Shown: in pieces, positions 26,577-35,066 of the stretch
Layout of the letters: the number at the start of each line of letters is the position of its first letter
Numbering within the stretch: position 1 is the stretch's first letter
Origin: Promicromonospora iranensis
GTDB taxonomy: Bacteria > Actinomycetota > Actinomycetes > Actinomycetales > Cellulomonadaceae
Assembly: GCF_028994775.1 (NCBI RefSeq)
Contig: NZ_JAJQMN010000021.1
Location: 1 to 64,000 of the forward strand
Reading direction: 5' to 3'
Length of the DNA stretch: 64,000 nucleotides
The notes under the pieces: model-generated
Seen by the model: only the letters and a program-made list of their open reading frames with translations
Database searches by the model: none
What the model was told of the DNA's origin: nothing
Made by a program: the position numbers and the translations under genes

Positions 26577-26611
26577 GGATCGGCCCGCCAGACACACCGC
26601 GTTGCCCGGGG

Positions 26612-26617
26612 TACCCT
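26612..26617 (+). promoter_or_regulatory. -10 box of leaderless lacI-type gene
   Basis: TACCCT, 7 nt before the GTG at 26625. Confidence 0.5.
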
Positions 26618-26624
26618 CGCTTCC

Positions 26625-27734
26625 GTGCACAGTGGGACAAGCTCACCCGGGTCCACTGCCGGACCGGGTGACGGCGTGGGGAACGATCCGGGGACCCCGG
26701 AGCCGTTCGCCAACCAGGAACGTGCGACCGGCCGCGCCACCATCACCGATGTCGCGCGCGTCGCGGGCGTATCGGTCGCCACCGTGTCCAAGGTCGTCAA
26801 CGGTCGTTACGGCGTGGCGGCCGCCACCGCGGAGCGTGTGCTCGGTGTCGTCGCCGACCTCGGGTACGAGTCGTCCCTCGTCGCGCGCAGCCTGCGCCGC
26901 CGGCAGACCAACGTGATCGGCGTGCTCGTCGCCGAGTTCGAGCCGTTCAGCACGGAGCTGCTCAAGGGCATCTCCGCGGCCGTCGACGGTACCGGGTACG
27001 AGCTGCTCGCCTACTGCGGCGACGCCGGCCACTCGGACCACGTGGGCTGGGAGCGCCGCTCGCTCTCTCGCCTGGCCGGCACCCTGATCGACGGCGTCGT
27101 GATCGTCACGCCCACCCTGGCCCTCCCGGTGCACGAGGGCGTGCCCATCGTCGCCATCGACCCGCACACCGGCCCCACCGGGCCGGCGACCGTGGACTCC
27201 GACAACCTGGGCGGCGCCCGCACCGCGACCGAGCACCTCATCGGACTCGGCCACACGCGCATCGGCTACCTGGGCGGACGTTCCGACCTGGAGTCGGCGC
27301 GCCTGCGTGAGCTGGGCTTCTTCGAGGCGATGGCAGCCGCGGGCCTCACCCCGGACCCGAGCCTGGTGCTCGAGGGCGGCTACCGTCCGGACCGGTCCGA
27401 CCGCCCCACGCACGACCTCCTCGAACGTACCGACCGGCCGACCGCCGTCTTCGCCGCGAACGACCTGTCGGCGATCCACGTCATCCAGGTGGCCCAGGAG
27501 CTGGGGCTGCGCGTCCCCGAGGACCTGTCGGTCATCGGGTTCGACAACATCCCCGAGGCCGCGGCCTCGACCCCGCCCCTGACCACCGTCGCGCAGTCCC
27601 TGCACGAGATGGGCGCCGAGGCGCTCCGCATGGTCATCGCGATGCTCGAGTCGGGCACGACGGCCGGCAAGCACACCCGCCTGCCCACGCGGCTGGTAGA
27701 GCGTGCGAGCACGGCTCCCCCGCACTCCGCGTAG
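26625..27734 (+). CDS. LacI-family transcriptional regulator
   Basis: A 369-residue regulator. After about 35 flexible residues comes the LacI helix-turn-helix (ATITDVARVAGVSVATVSKV) and hinge, then a periplasmic-binding-like sensor domain with VIGVLVAEFEPF, GHTRIGYLGG, AVFAANDLSA and GLRVPEDLSVIGFD. The GTG at 26625 is preferred since TACCCT precedes it by 7 nt; the frame is open further upstream. Divergent placement and the palindrome at 26555-26576 imply repression of the transporter until its sugar is present. Confidence 0.92.
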   Translation: MHSGTSSPGSTAGPGDGVGNDPGTPEPFANQERATGRATITDVARVAGVSVATVSKVVNGRYGVAAATAERVLGVVADLGYESSLVARSLRRRQTNVIGVLVAEFEPFSTELLKGISAAVDGTGYELLAYCGDAGHSDHVGWERRSLSRLAGTLIDGVVIVTPTLALPVHEGVPIVAIDPHTGPTGPATVDSDNLGGARTATEHLIGLGHTRIGYLGGRSDLESARLRELGFFEAMAAAGLTPDPSLVLEGGYRPDRSDRPTHDLLERTDRPTAVFAANDLSAIHVIQVAQELGLRVPEDLSVIGFDNIPEAAASTPPLTTVAQSLHEMGAEALRMVIAMLESGTTAGKHTRLPTRLVERASTAPPHSA

Positions 27735-27743
27735 CCGAGGGCC

Positions 27744-27911
27744 TCAGCCCGGCAGCAGCACGGGTGCCACGGGCGCCACCAGCCGCTGCCCCAGGCCCGG
27801 CTCGTCGACGCGCACCCGGCCGGCCGTGCGCTCTGCCTCCAGGTGGGCCTCCAGCCGTAGCTGCGGGGCCTGCGGGTGGCCGCGTGACCAGGGCGCCCCT
27901 GCCCGCCGAAA
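27744..27911 (-). pseudogene. possible 3' remnant of a lost gene
   Basis: On the minus strand a frame of about 55 codons with very high GC at third positions and natural residue use ends in TGA at 27744-27746. It includes PQLRLEAHLEAERTAGRVRV and ends LVAPVAPVLLPG. Upstream it is closed by a TAA at 27912-27914, and it has no proper start. It reads like the C-terminal tail of a protein whose body is gone. The parent family is not recognised. The 217-bp gap between lacI and the GNAT gene holds nothing else. Confidence 0.35.
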
Positions 27912-27951
27912 TTACCTCGCCGCCGGTGGCGGGCCGGGGCACTCTGGTGGC

Positions 27952-29088
27952 ATGACCTCCCTCACCGGCCACACGGCGGCGCAGAAGCCGTGGCACGTCC
28001 TCGAGGTGGCGGCCGTACCGTCCGCCGACCATCCGGATGCCTGGGCGTACCACGGGATGGCCGCGGTCGAGCGGGCCACGGAGATCGCCGGCCGCGGGTA
28101 CGACGACCTCGCCCGCCCGGCGCGGCAGACCATCAGCGGCATGCTGCACCAGGAGTACGCGCGCAAGCAGCGATTCGTCGCGGTCCTGGACCGGCCCGAC
28201 GGCGGAGCGCCCACCGCCGACGACGTGGTCGGCTTCGGGTTCCTGGCGATGACGCTCAAGGAGAACACGCATACCGCGGACGTCTACGTGGGCGTCCATC
28301 CGGACCACCGCCGGCAGGGCATCGGCACGGCCCTCACGGCACGGGTCGAGGAGGCGGCCGCCGATGCCGGGCGGACGACGTTCTTCGTCTGGGCGTCGGC
28401 GCCGCGCGAGGCCGCTGCCGACGAGGAAGCGGCGGTGCCGGCCACCGGCGTCGGGCGGATCCCCGCCGACGTCCCCGGCGTGCGGTTCGCACTCGGGCGG
28501 GGATACACCCTCGAGCAGGTGGAGCGCATGTCGCGGCTCGATCTGCCGGTGGATCCCGACAAGCTGGCGGCGTTCGAGACGGAGGCGCGGGCCAAGGCCG
28601 GCGCCGACTACCGGACCCACACCTGGGAGGGCATTCCCGAGGAGTGGTACGAGAGATACGCCCAGCTCATGACCCGGATGACGACCGACGTGCCGCAGGG
28701 TGAGCTCGACTACGGCGAGGAGAAGTGGGACGCCGAGCGGGTACGGGTCTACCTCGAGGAGCGCGCTGCGAGCGGCCAGCGCCTGCTGACCACCCTGGTG
28801 GAGCACGTCCCGTCGGGCGAGATCGCGGGCGGCACGTCGTTCCTGCTGCAGGACGGCAAGCCGGCGTTCGTGTTCCAGGAGGAGACGATCGTGCTGAAGT
28901 CCCACCGCGGACACCGGCTCGGCATGCTGGTCAAGGCGGTCAACCTGCGTGAGCTCGCCGCCCGGTACCCGCAGACCGAGCGCGTGCACACGTTCAACGC
29001 CGAGGAGAACGCGCACATGCTCGACATCAACGTGGCCCTGGGCTTCCGCCCCTCAGGCGCGGAGGCGGCCCTCCAAAAACGCCTCTGA
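27952..29088 (+). CDS. two-domain GNAT acetyltransferase (paralogue A)
   Basis: A 378-residue protein with two GNAT-like halves. The first has VYVGVHPDHRRQGIGTAL, a canonical acetyl-CoA loop. The second has ETIVLKSHRGHRLGMLVKAV and ERVHTFNAEENAHMLDINVALGF. It is clearly paralogous to the gene at 31724-32848, sharing HPxxRRQGIGTAL, RGHRLGMLxKAVNLRE, and NEEN-HML-INVALGF. Both flank the second GH3 gene. Such tandem GNATs include aminoglycoside and mycothiol-type acetyltransferases, but the substrate is unknown. The ATG at 27952 has no clear Shine-Dalgarno; the longer frame is not supported. Confidence 0.82.
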   Translation: MTSLTGHTAAQKPWHVLEVAAVPSADHPDAWAYHGMAAVERATEIAGRGYDDLARPARQTISGMLHQEYARKQRFVAVLDRPDGGAPTADDVVGFGFLAMTLKENTHTADVYVGVHPDHRRQGIGTALTARVEEAAADAGRTTFFVWASAPREAAADEEAAVPATGVGRIPADVPGVRFALGRGYTLEQVERMSRLDLPVDPDKLAAFETEARAKAGADYRTHTWEGIPEEWYERYAQLMTRMTTDVPQGELDYGEEKWDAERVRVYLEERAASGQRLLTTLVEHVPSGEIAGGTSFLLQDGKPAFVFQEETIVLKSHRGHRLGMLVKAVNLRELAARYPQTERVHTFNAEENAHMLDINVALGFRPSGAEAALQKRL

Positions 29089-29096
29089 CCCCTCGC

Positions 29097-29153
29097 TGAG
29101 TGCTGGATATCTGCGGTTTCGCGGGCCCGAAACCCGCAGATAGCCAGCACTCA
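29097..29153. repeat. long palindromic element closing the second GH3 gene (copy 2)
   Basis: The left arm begins TGAGTGCTGG and continues TATCTGCGG. The right arm ends CCAGCACTCA. Arms of about 25 bp differ at two positions. It lies between the convergent GNAT and GH3 genes, and its last three bases are the GH3 stop codon (29151-29153). It is related to 20650-20710 and likely a bidirectional terminator. Confidence 0.85.
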
Positions 29154-31631
29154 ACGGTGCTTGCGGAGGCGGCCGGCCAGGGTGAGCAGCCTTCCGGTGG
29201 CGCGGTTGGCCAGGCTCCCGGTGCCGTTCGCGACGTCGAGCAGCTGCTGCACCTGCTGGTGCGTCACGCCCGAGCCGGGCTGGTAGGCGAGCCGACCGAG
29301 GGGCATCGCCCTGGTCATGACCATGACGTCGGCGGAGAGGCCGGCCCCCTTCAGCATCCCGGTGACCGTCGGGCCGATGACGGGGTGCGCCATCGCCTCA
29401 CCCAGTGAGGAGTCGGCGTCGAGCGGCGCGACGAAACCGTCGGCCGGGACCTCGACCTCCGCCGTGGCGCGGAGATCGCGGCTCGAGGCGCCCACCTCGA
29501 CGCGGTAGGTGCCGCCCTCGACCCGCCACCGGTCAGCCCGGACGTCCCAGTACGCGAGGTCGTCCCGGGCCACCGTCAGCTCCACCTCTCGGGACTCGCC
29601 CGGCGTGAGGTCGACCACGGCGAACGCAGCCAGGGCACGAGGCGCGCGGGGGACCGCCGAGCCCGGCAGGGAGACGTAGCACTGCACCACCTCGCGTCCC
29701 TCGACGCCGCCGGTGTTGGTCACCGTCACGCGCACGACGAGGTCCCCGCCGTCGGTCACGCCCTTCCCGTCGGCCGAGCCCTTCCCGCGGGTCGAGCCTG
29801 TCGAGACCCCCAGCCCCGAGTACGCGAACGTCGTGTACGAGAGGCCGTGACCGAACGGGAACTGCACCCCCAGGTCGCGTGCGTCGTACCAGCGGTAGCC
29901 CACGTAGATGCCCTCGCCGTACGTGACGTGCAGGCCCGTACCGGGAAAGCTCGGCCAGGCCGGGGTGTCCTCGATGCGCAGGGGCACGGTCTCGGCCAGC
30001 CGGCCGGACGGGTTGACACGCCCGAACAACACGTCGGCCAGCGCGCCGCCGCCCGCCTGACCCAGCAGCCAGCCCTCCACGATCGCGGGTACCCGGTCCG
30101 CGAACCCGGACAGCCGCACCACCGAGCCGTTGGACAGCACCACCACCACGCGCGGGTTGGCTTCCAGCACCCGGTCCAGCAGGTCGAGCTGGGCCGCGGG
30201 CAGCTCGATGTCCGTGCGGTCGCGACCCTCCGCCTCCGCCGACTGCGGCAACCCCGCGAAGAACAGCACCACACCGGCATCGCGTGCGGTGGCCACCGCC
30301 TCGGCAGCCAGCACCTCGGCGGCGCGGGCGGCCGCTTCCGATCTCTTCCACAGTTTCCCGACCGGACCCCGGCGGGGCGCGCCCGTCTCGCCACCGGAGC
30401 CCGTCACACCCCCCGTCACGGCCCTTGTCCCGTCCAGCTCGTAGCCGGGCGCGAAGACGACGTCGGAGGCGGAGTCCTTGATCGCCGCCAGGGCGTCGTC
30501 GAGCCGCGTGGGGACGATCTGCGACGAGCCCGCGCCCTGGTAGCGCGGCGTGCGGGCGAGCTCGCCGATCACCGCCAGGCGCGTCTGCGGGGCCAGCGGC
30601 AGCAGGCCGTCGTCGTTCTTGAGCAGCACCACCGCTCGACTCGCCGCCTCGCGCGCCAGGTCGTGGTGCGCCGTGTCGTGCCAGGCCTCGGGGTCGTGGC
30701 CCCGCTCCGCGAGCGGCGGCGCCTCGCCCCGTGCCGCCTGCGCCGCGAGCGCCAGCGTGACGACCCGGGTGGCCGAGCGGTCGACGTCGGCCAGGTCGAG
30801 GGCACCGGACCGCACCGCCGCGACGATCTCCTTGACCCGGCCCTCCCCGGCGGCGGGCATCTCCAGGTCGAGGCCCGCGCGGATGCCGGCGATGCGGTCG
30901 TGGACGGCGCCCCAGTCGGACAGGACGAGGCCCTCGAAGCCCCACTCGCCACGGAGGATGTCGGTGGTGATGCGGCGGTCCTCACCGGTGTGGGTGCCGT
31001 TGATGCGGTTGTACGACGACATGAGGGTCGCCGGCTGCGCCCGGGTGACGACGCGCTGGAAGCCGCGCAGGTAGATCTCGCGGAGGGTGCGCTCGTCGAT
31101 GTCGGCGGAGACGCGCATGCGCTCCGTCTCCTGGTTGTTGGCGGCGAAGTGCTTGAGGCTCGTGGCGACGCCGTTGCCCTGGATGCCGGTGACGAGGGCC
31201 GCGCCGATCTCGCCGGCGAGCAGCGGGTCCTCGGCCACGTACTCGAAGTTGCGCCCGCACAGCGGGCTGCGCTTGATGTTGATGCCGGGGCCGAGCACCA
31301 CGTCGACGCCGCGCCGTTGGGCCTCGTCCGCGACCGCCTCGCCCACGCGCCGGACCAGGTCGACGTCGAACGTGCTGCCGAGCGCTACCGCCGGCGGGAA
31401 GCAGGTGGCGGGGACCGCGCCCTCGATGTCGCCGACGTCGGGAGCGAGCCGCCGCACCCCGTGCGGGCCGTCCGCGAGGAACACCGAGGGGACTCCGGGC
31501 GCCTCGGCGGTGGTCCAGAACGAGGCGCCGGACAGGAGCCGCGCCTTCTGCTCGAGGGTGAGCTTCCGGACGATCGCCGCAGGTGCCGCTGCGGTGGCGG
31601 CTGCGGTGCGGACCTGCGGCTTCTTCCTCAT
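29151..31631 (-). CDS. glycoside hydrolase family 3 (beta-glucosidase type)
   Basis: An 826-residue GH3 with FLADGPHGVRRL, NIKRSPLCGRNFEYVAEDPL, ATSLKHFAANNQE, and nucleophile Asp239 in LVLSDWGAV. GRLAETVPLRIEDTP and VQFPFGHGLSYTTFAYSGL mark the second domain, and a C-terminal Fn3-like domain follows. There is no export signal. It is only distantly related to the GH3 at 20718. A low-complexity insert (STGSTRGKGSADGKG) before the Fn3-like part is encoded by the dispersed repeat at 29789-29810. The ATG follows TACCGT by 6 nt. Confidence 0.92.
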   Translation of the reverse strand: MRKKPQVRTAAATAAAPAAIVRKLTLEQKARLLSGASFWTTAEAPGVPSVFLADGPHGVRRLAPDVGDIEGAVPATCFPPAVALGSTFDVDLVRRVGEAVADEAQRRGVDVVLGPGINIKRSPLCGRNFEYVAEDPLLAGEIGAALVTGIQGNGVATSLKHFAANNQETERMRVSADIDERTLREIYLRGFQRVVTRAQPATLMSSYNRINGTHTGEDRRITTDILRGEWGFEGLVLSDWGAVHDRIAGIRAGLDLEMPAAGEGRVKEIVAAVRSGALDLADVDRSATRVVTLALAAQAARGEAPPLAERGHDPEAWHDTAHHDLAREAASRAVVLLKNDDGLLPLAPQTRLAVIGELARTPRYQGAGSSQIVPTRLDDALAAIKDSASDVVFAPGYELDGTRAVTGGVTGSGGETGAPRRGPVGKLWKRSEAAARAAEVLAAEAVATARDAGVVLFFAGLPQSAEAEGRDRTDIELPAAQLDLLDRVLEANPRVVVVLSNGSVVRLSGFADRVPAIVEGWLLGQAGGGALADVLFGRVNPSGRLAETVPLRIEDTPAWPSFPGTGLHVTYGEGIYVGYRWYDARDLGVQFPFGHGLSYTTFAYSGLGVSTGSTRGKGSADGKGVTDGGDLVVRVTVTNTGGVEGREVVQCYVSLPGSAVPRAPRALAAFAVVDLTPGESREVELTVARDDLAYWDVRADRWRVEGGTYRVEVGASSRDLRATAEVEVPADGFVAPLDADSSLGEAMAHPVIGPTVTGMLKGAGLSADVMVMTRAMPLGRLAYQPGSGVTHQQVQQLLDVANGTGSLANRATGRLLTLAGRLRKHR
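29789..29810. repeat. dispersed imperfect palindrome inside GH3 gene
   Basis: The core GGTCGAGCCTGTCGAGACC lies here in frame within the GH3 coding sequence and encodes part of STGSTRG. It is a member of a family also seen at 11879, 35837, 43765 and 49603. Confidence 0.7.
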
Positions 31632-31637
31632 CGGGTC

Positions 31638-31643
31638 ACGGTA
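31638..31643 (-). promoter_or_regulatory. -10 box of leaderless GH3 gene
   Basis: TACCGT on the minus strand, 6 nt before the ATG at 31631. Confidence 0.5.
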
Positions 31644-31723
31644 GCGGTGGCCGCGACAGATGGCGCTGCGGGCCCGGCGAAAAAGCCGTGCGTATCGAGG
31701 ACCCGGAGAGCACCCTGGGTCTC

Positions 31724-32848
31724 ATGACCACACCCTCCGCGGTACCCGCCCCGACGACGTCGACGTGGCGGCTGCTGGACGTGCCCCGAATCTCCTCCCT
31801 CGACGCCCCGGAGGCATGGATGTACCGGGGCGTGGCGGAGCTGCACGCCGCGGCGGAGCCGGCCGATCTCGGCAACGCGGATGCGGCACCGACCCCGATC
31901 GGGCTCGTGGTCGCGATGAACAACCAGGACTACCGGCGCAGGCTGCGCCAGGTCGCCGTGGTGGACACCCCGGAGGGACCACGGGTGGTGGGCAGTGCCC
32001 TTCTGAACTTCTTCGTCCGGTCGAACCCGGATCTGGCGGTGGGTGTCATCGTGGTGCACCCGGAGTACCGGCGGCAGGGCATCGGCACGGCCCTGGTCGA
32101 GTGGTTGCGCACCACCGCGCAGGCGGAGGGCCGGACGTCGGTCCTGGCTCCCGTCGACTTCGGGCCCGAGGTGGCTGCCGGCGAGACGCTGGCTCCGGCG
32201 TCGGGCATCGGCACGGTGTCCGCGGACCTGCCCGGTGTGCGGCTGGCGCAGAAGCTGGGCCTGAAGCTGCAGCTCGTGGAGCGCCGCTCCCGCATCGACC
32301 TGCCCGTCGCGCCCGAGGCCGTCTCGCGGTTCGAGGCCGAGGCCCGTGCCGTGGCGGGCGACGCGTACCGCGTCCATACCTGGACCGCGCCCACGCCGGA
32401 CGAGTGGATCGAGCAGTACGCGGCCCTGGAGCAGGCGCTGTCCGACGACGAGCCGCGCGGCGGTCTTGAGGTCGAGTCCGACGTCTGGGACGCCGACCGC
32501 CTCCGCGTCGAGGAGGCGACGATCGCCGCCAAGGGTGACCGGTACGTGGTGACGGCAGCCGAGCACGTGGCCACGGGCGAGCTCGCCGCGATGACGATGC
32601 TGATGTGGAACGACCAGAAGCCGGACCACAGCGACCAGGAGTCCACGGTGGTGCTCAAGGCGCATCGCGGGCACCGGCTCGGGATGCTGATCAAGGCGGT
32701 GAACCTGCGCGAGCACGCCCGTCTGCGACCCGAGGCCCAGCGCATCTACACCTGGAACAACGAGGAGAACCCGCACATGCTCGCGATCAACGTGGCCCTC
32801 GGCTTCGTCCCGGCGGGCGGCTGCGCGGAGTTCCAGGGCCCCCTGTGA
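31724..32848 (+). CDS. two-domain GNAT acetyltransferase (paralogue B)
   Basis: A 374-residue paralogue of the protein at 27952. The first domain has VIVVHPEYRRQGIGTALVEW and the second has STVVLKAHRGHRLGMLIKAV and RIYTWNNEENPHMLAINVAL. It is divergent from the second GH3 gene with 92 bp between starts. The upstream frame from 31583 is not supported. The stop abuts the M81 stop directly (TGATCA). The substrate is unknown. Confidence 0.82.
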   Translation: MTTPSAVPAPTTSTWRLLDVPRISSLDAPEAWMYRGVAELHAAAEPADLGNADAAPTPIGLVVAMNNQDYRRRLRQVAVVDTPEGPRVVGSALLNFFVRSNPDLAVGVIVVHPEYRRQGIGTALVEWLRTTAQAEGRTSVLAPVDFGPEVAAGETLAPASGIGTVSADLPGVRLAQKLGLKLQLVERRSRIDLPVAPEAVSRFEAEARAVAGDAYRVHTWTAPTPDEWIEQYAALEQALSDDEPRGGLEVESDVWDADRLRVEEATIAAKGDRYVVTAAEHVATGELAAMTMLMWNDQKPDHSDQESTVVLKAHRGHRLGMLIKAVNLREHARLRPEAQRIYTWNNEENPHMLAINVALGFVPAGGCAEFQGPL

Positions 32849-34342
32849 TCAGAGGAGGTGGGGGGTCAGGTCCGGGCCATCCGTGAACGCCTCCTCCGGG
32901 TCGAACGGGTGCACCGGGCCGCCCAGGTTCGTGTGCCGCAGGCGGAGCAGGTCCTGGTCGACGGCGCCCGGGCTGAGCATGAGCATCCAGTCGTCGGCCA
33001 TGTCGTAGAGCTCGGTCTCGAGGTTGCCGATCTTCACCACCACGACGTCGGTGCCGCGCGGGTCCAGGCCGAGCGCCGTGAAGTCCGACTCCAGGTGATA
33101 GGGCCTGCGGCGTTCGGTGAGGATCACCTTGAGCCCGCCGGCCGCCACGACGCAGACGGTCCCGCCCACCGGGTCGTCCTCGCGGACGTGCTCCACCACG
33201 CCGCGCAGCGTGACCGGCCCGTGCGGCCCGCCGTCGACCCGGGCGCCGGCCGTCACCTCGACGGCGTGACCCACACCGGCGTCGGCGACCGTACGGGCGG
33301 CCTCGGGATCGGGCAGGGACGCGTAGATGGCGCTCCGGCCGCCTGCCTCGGGCAGGTTGGTGAAGGCAGGCTCCGTCAGGAGCCGCGCGAGGGTCCAGGT
33401 GACGTCGCCCGCGCCGCCGGCCATGGGGTTGTCGCCGGAGTCCGAGAGGACGAACGGCCGCGCGTCGCTCGCGAGCACCGCCTTCAGGCACTCCTCGTAG
33501 GTTCCCGCCGGTGCGACGAACTCGAACTGGTCGCGGGCGTCCCAGTACCGGCGGGCCAGCCGCTCCGCCTCGCGCGCGATGAGCTCGTCGTCGTCCCCCA
33601 TGACCACGACGGCGGCCCGGCAGCGCGGCTCGTCCGCCCACGCGTACCCGACCCATACCGAGGCGTCCAGGACACCCTCCAGCGCGCCGACCCGTGCCAC
33701 GTCCTCGTAGATGCCCCGCGCCGGCTCGAGCCGGGTGCTCGTCTTCTCCCCCGGCAGCAGCACGGGGACCTGCACCCACGCCTTGCGCGGCCGGCCCGCC
33801 CCGTCGATCCGGTGCAGCAGGTTGGTCGCCGCACGCTCCCGCGCCTCGTCGTCATCCTCGTGCGGGGTCATGCGGTGGCAGGTGACCAGGTCGGCGGTCT
33901 GGGCGAGCTCCCGCGACACGTTGCCGTGCAGGTCCATGGAGGCGGAGATCAGGCAGTCCGGCCCGACGGCGGCCCGCACCGCCCGCACGAGGTCCGCCTC
34001 CGCATCCGTGTACCCGAGCACGGTCATGGCGCCGTGGATGTCGAGCAGCACGCCGTCGAACGGGCCCTGTGCCTCCAGCGTCAGGCCGATCTCGGTCCGG
34101 ACCGTCTCGTAGACCTCGGTGAGGACCGCACCGCCCGGGAGCGCCCCGGCCCGCAGCACCCCCACCCATTCGGCCTCCCGGCGCAACGGTGCGCCGTCCC
34201 GGAGGAACGGGTACCGGCGGACGAGCTCGTTGCCACGCAGAAGGGTGAACGCCTCCCAGCCCGAGCGGTGCGGGGAGAACGTGCTGGACTCGATGGCCAT
34301 GCCGCAGATCGCGATCCGCGGCCGTTGGTGGGTACGGGTCAC
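32849..34342 (-). CDS. M81 family metallopeptidase (MlrC-like)
   Basis: A 497-residue member of the DUF1485/MlrC family, named for the last enzyme of microcystin breakdown but widespread with unknown substrates. Visible motifs are ICGMAIESSTFSPHRSGW, DGVLLDIHGAM, ISASMDLHGNVS and VTCHRMTPHEDDDE, whose His and Asp residues fit a zinc site, and LSDSGDNPMAGGAGD. Length is normal. The GTG at 34342 is 6 nt after TACACT, so the message is probably leaderless. It stands alone. Confidence 0.88.
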   Translation of the reverse strand: MTRTHQRPRIAICGMAIESSTFSPHRSGWEAFTLLRGNELVRRYPFLRDGAPLRREAEWVGVLRAGALPGGAVLTEVYETVRTEIGLTLEAQGPFDGVLLDIHGAMTVLGYTDAEADLVRAVRAAVGPDCLISASMDLHGNVSRELAQTADLVTCHRMTPHEDDDEARERAATNLLHRIDGAGRPRKAWVQVPVLLPGEKTSTRLEPARGIYEDVARVGALEGVLDASVWVGYAWADEPRCRAAVVVMGDDDELIAREAERLARRYWDARDQFEFVAPAGTYEECLKAVLASDARPFVLSDSGDNPMAGGAGDVTWTLARLLTEPAFTNLPEAGGRSAIYASLPDPEAARTVADAGVGHAVEVTAGARVDGGPHGPVTLRGVVEHVREDDPVGGTVCVVAAGGLKVILTERRRPYHLESDFTALGLDPRGTDVVVVKIGNLETELYDMADDWMLMLSPGAVDQDLLRLRHTNLGGPVHPFDPEEAFTDGPDLTPHLL

Positions 34343-34348
34343 GGGCGC

Positions 34349-34354
34349 AGTGTA
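34349..34354 (-). promoter_or_regulatory. -10 box of leaderless M81 gene
   Basis: TACACT on the minus strand, 6 nt before the GTG. Confidence 0.5.
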
Positions 34355-34391
34355 GGCAGGACGAGTAACGACTTAGCGCTTATTTCACGGT

Positions 34392-34435
34392 AAAAGACCA
34401 GGTGTCGGGCAGCTGGAGTTGCCGAACACCTGGTC
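34392..34435 (-). terminator. intrinsic terminator of the acidic-repeat gene
   Basis: A 16-bp stem, beginning GACCAGGTGT with one mismatched region, an 8-nt loop and then TTTTA on the minus strand. It ends the transcript of the operon from 38487. Confidence 0.85.
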
Positions 34436-34473
34436 TCAGGGTGGTCGCCGAGGACCTGAGAAGGCCCGTTCGG

Positions 34474-34929
34474 TCAGTCGTCGCCCCGGTCGTCGGCGTC
34501 GTCGGCGTCGTCGTCGTCACCCGCGTCGTCCGGCGTGTCGTCGTCCTGGTCACCGACGTAGTTCGAGTCGTTCGGGGAGTCCGCCGACTGCGCGGAGCCC
34601 GGCGTGTCGTGCGCCGACTCGTTCGGCGAGTCCGCCGACTCCGGCGAAGGGTCGTAGTTCGCGTCACCCGGGGAGTCCGCCGACTGCGCGGAGCCCGGCG
34701 TGTCCCGGGCCGACTCGTTCGGCGAGTCCGCCGACTCCGGCGAGGGATCGGTGGTCGCGGCGCCCGCGCCGCCGTCGGGCTGCGTGGGGCCGTCCAGGGC
34801 GACGGCGGCGGAGGACTCCGCCCGCGGGGCCGGGTCGTTCAGCGCCGCGGCAGTCGTCGCGCCGGCGACTCCGAGCACGGCGGCCGCCCCGACGATGGCC
34901 CAGCGCTTCTTCATGGTCGAGGGGTTCAT
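34474..34929 (-). CDS. acidic tandem-repeat secreted or membrane-anchored protein
   Basis: 151 residues. A basic start (MKKRW) and a hydrophobic helix at about 10-30 give a signal anchor or signal peptide. A Ser/Pro/Asp/Asn-rich part has two near-identical 32-residue repeats (61-92 and 93-124), each holding DPSPESADSPNESA and DTPGSAQSADSP. The tail (125-151) is almost wholly Asp and might bind cations. There is no lipobox or sortase motif. It follows the response regulator with a 137-bp gap that carries GATGAG half-sites, so it may be a target of that system. The start at 34929 follows GGAGGT. Confidence 0.65.
   Translation of the reverse strand: MNPSTMKKRWAIVGAAAVLGVAGATTAAALNDPAPRAESSAAVALDGPTQPDGGAGAATTDPSPESADSPNESARDTPGSAQSADSPGDANYDPSPESADSPNESAHDTPGSAQSADSPNDSNYVGDQDDDTPDDAGDDDDADDADDRGDD
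34558..34749. repeat. two-copy 96-bp tandem repeat in coding sequence
   Basis: It encodes the two 32-residue units of the acidic protein. The copies are nearly identical in DNA, implying recent duplication. Confidence 0.75.
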
Positions 34930-34995
34930 CTCTGTGACCTCCGGTCTCGCGGCACCCCCTTCGGGTGCCTCCTGGTAACGAGTCTGCGCCGCCAG

Positions 34996-35036
34996 GATGA
35001 GGCGATGAGGAGACCCGCATGAGACGCCTCTCATCT
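34996..35036 (-). promoter_or_regulatory. cluster of GATGAG half-sites
   Basis: GATGAGG occurs at 34996 and 35004, CATGAGAC at 35018, and the reverse form CTCATC at about 35031. They lie between the response regulator and the acidic-repeat gene. Direct repeats of this kind are typical OmpR/PhoB-family targets; that this regulator binds here is inference. Confidence 0.4.
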
Positions 35037-35066
35037 TGGGCGGGCGGGCGGACCCTCTGCGGCGGG

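Noticed and set aside
27703-27951. 83-codon N-terminal extension of the first double-GNAT protein
   Set aside because: Low-complexity Arg/Ser/Pro translation that overlaps the end of lacI; family homology starts at the ATG at 27952.
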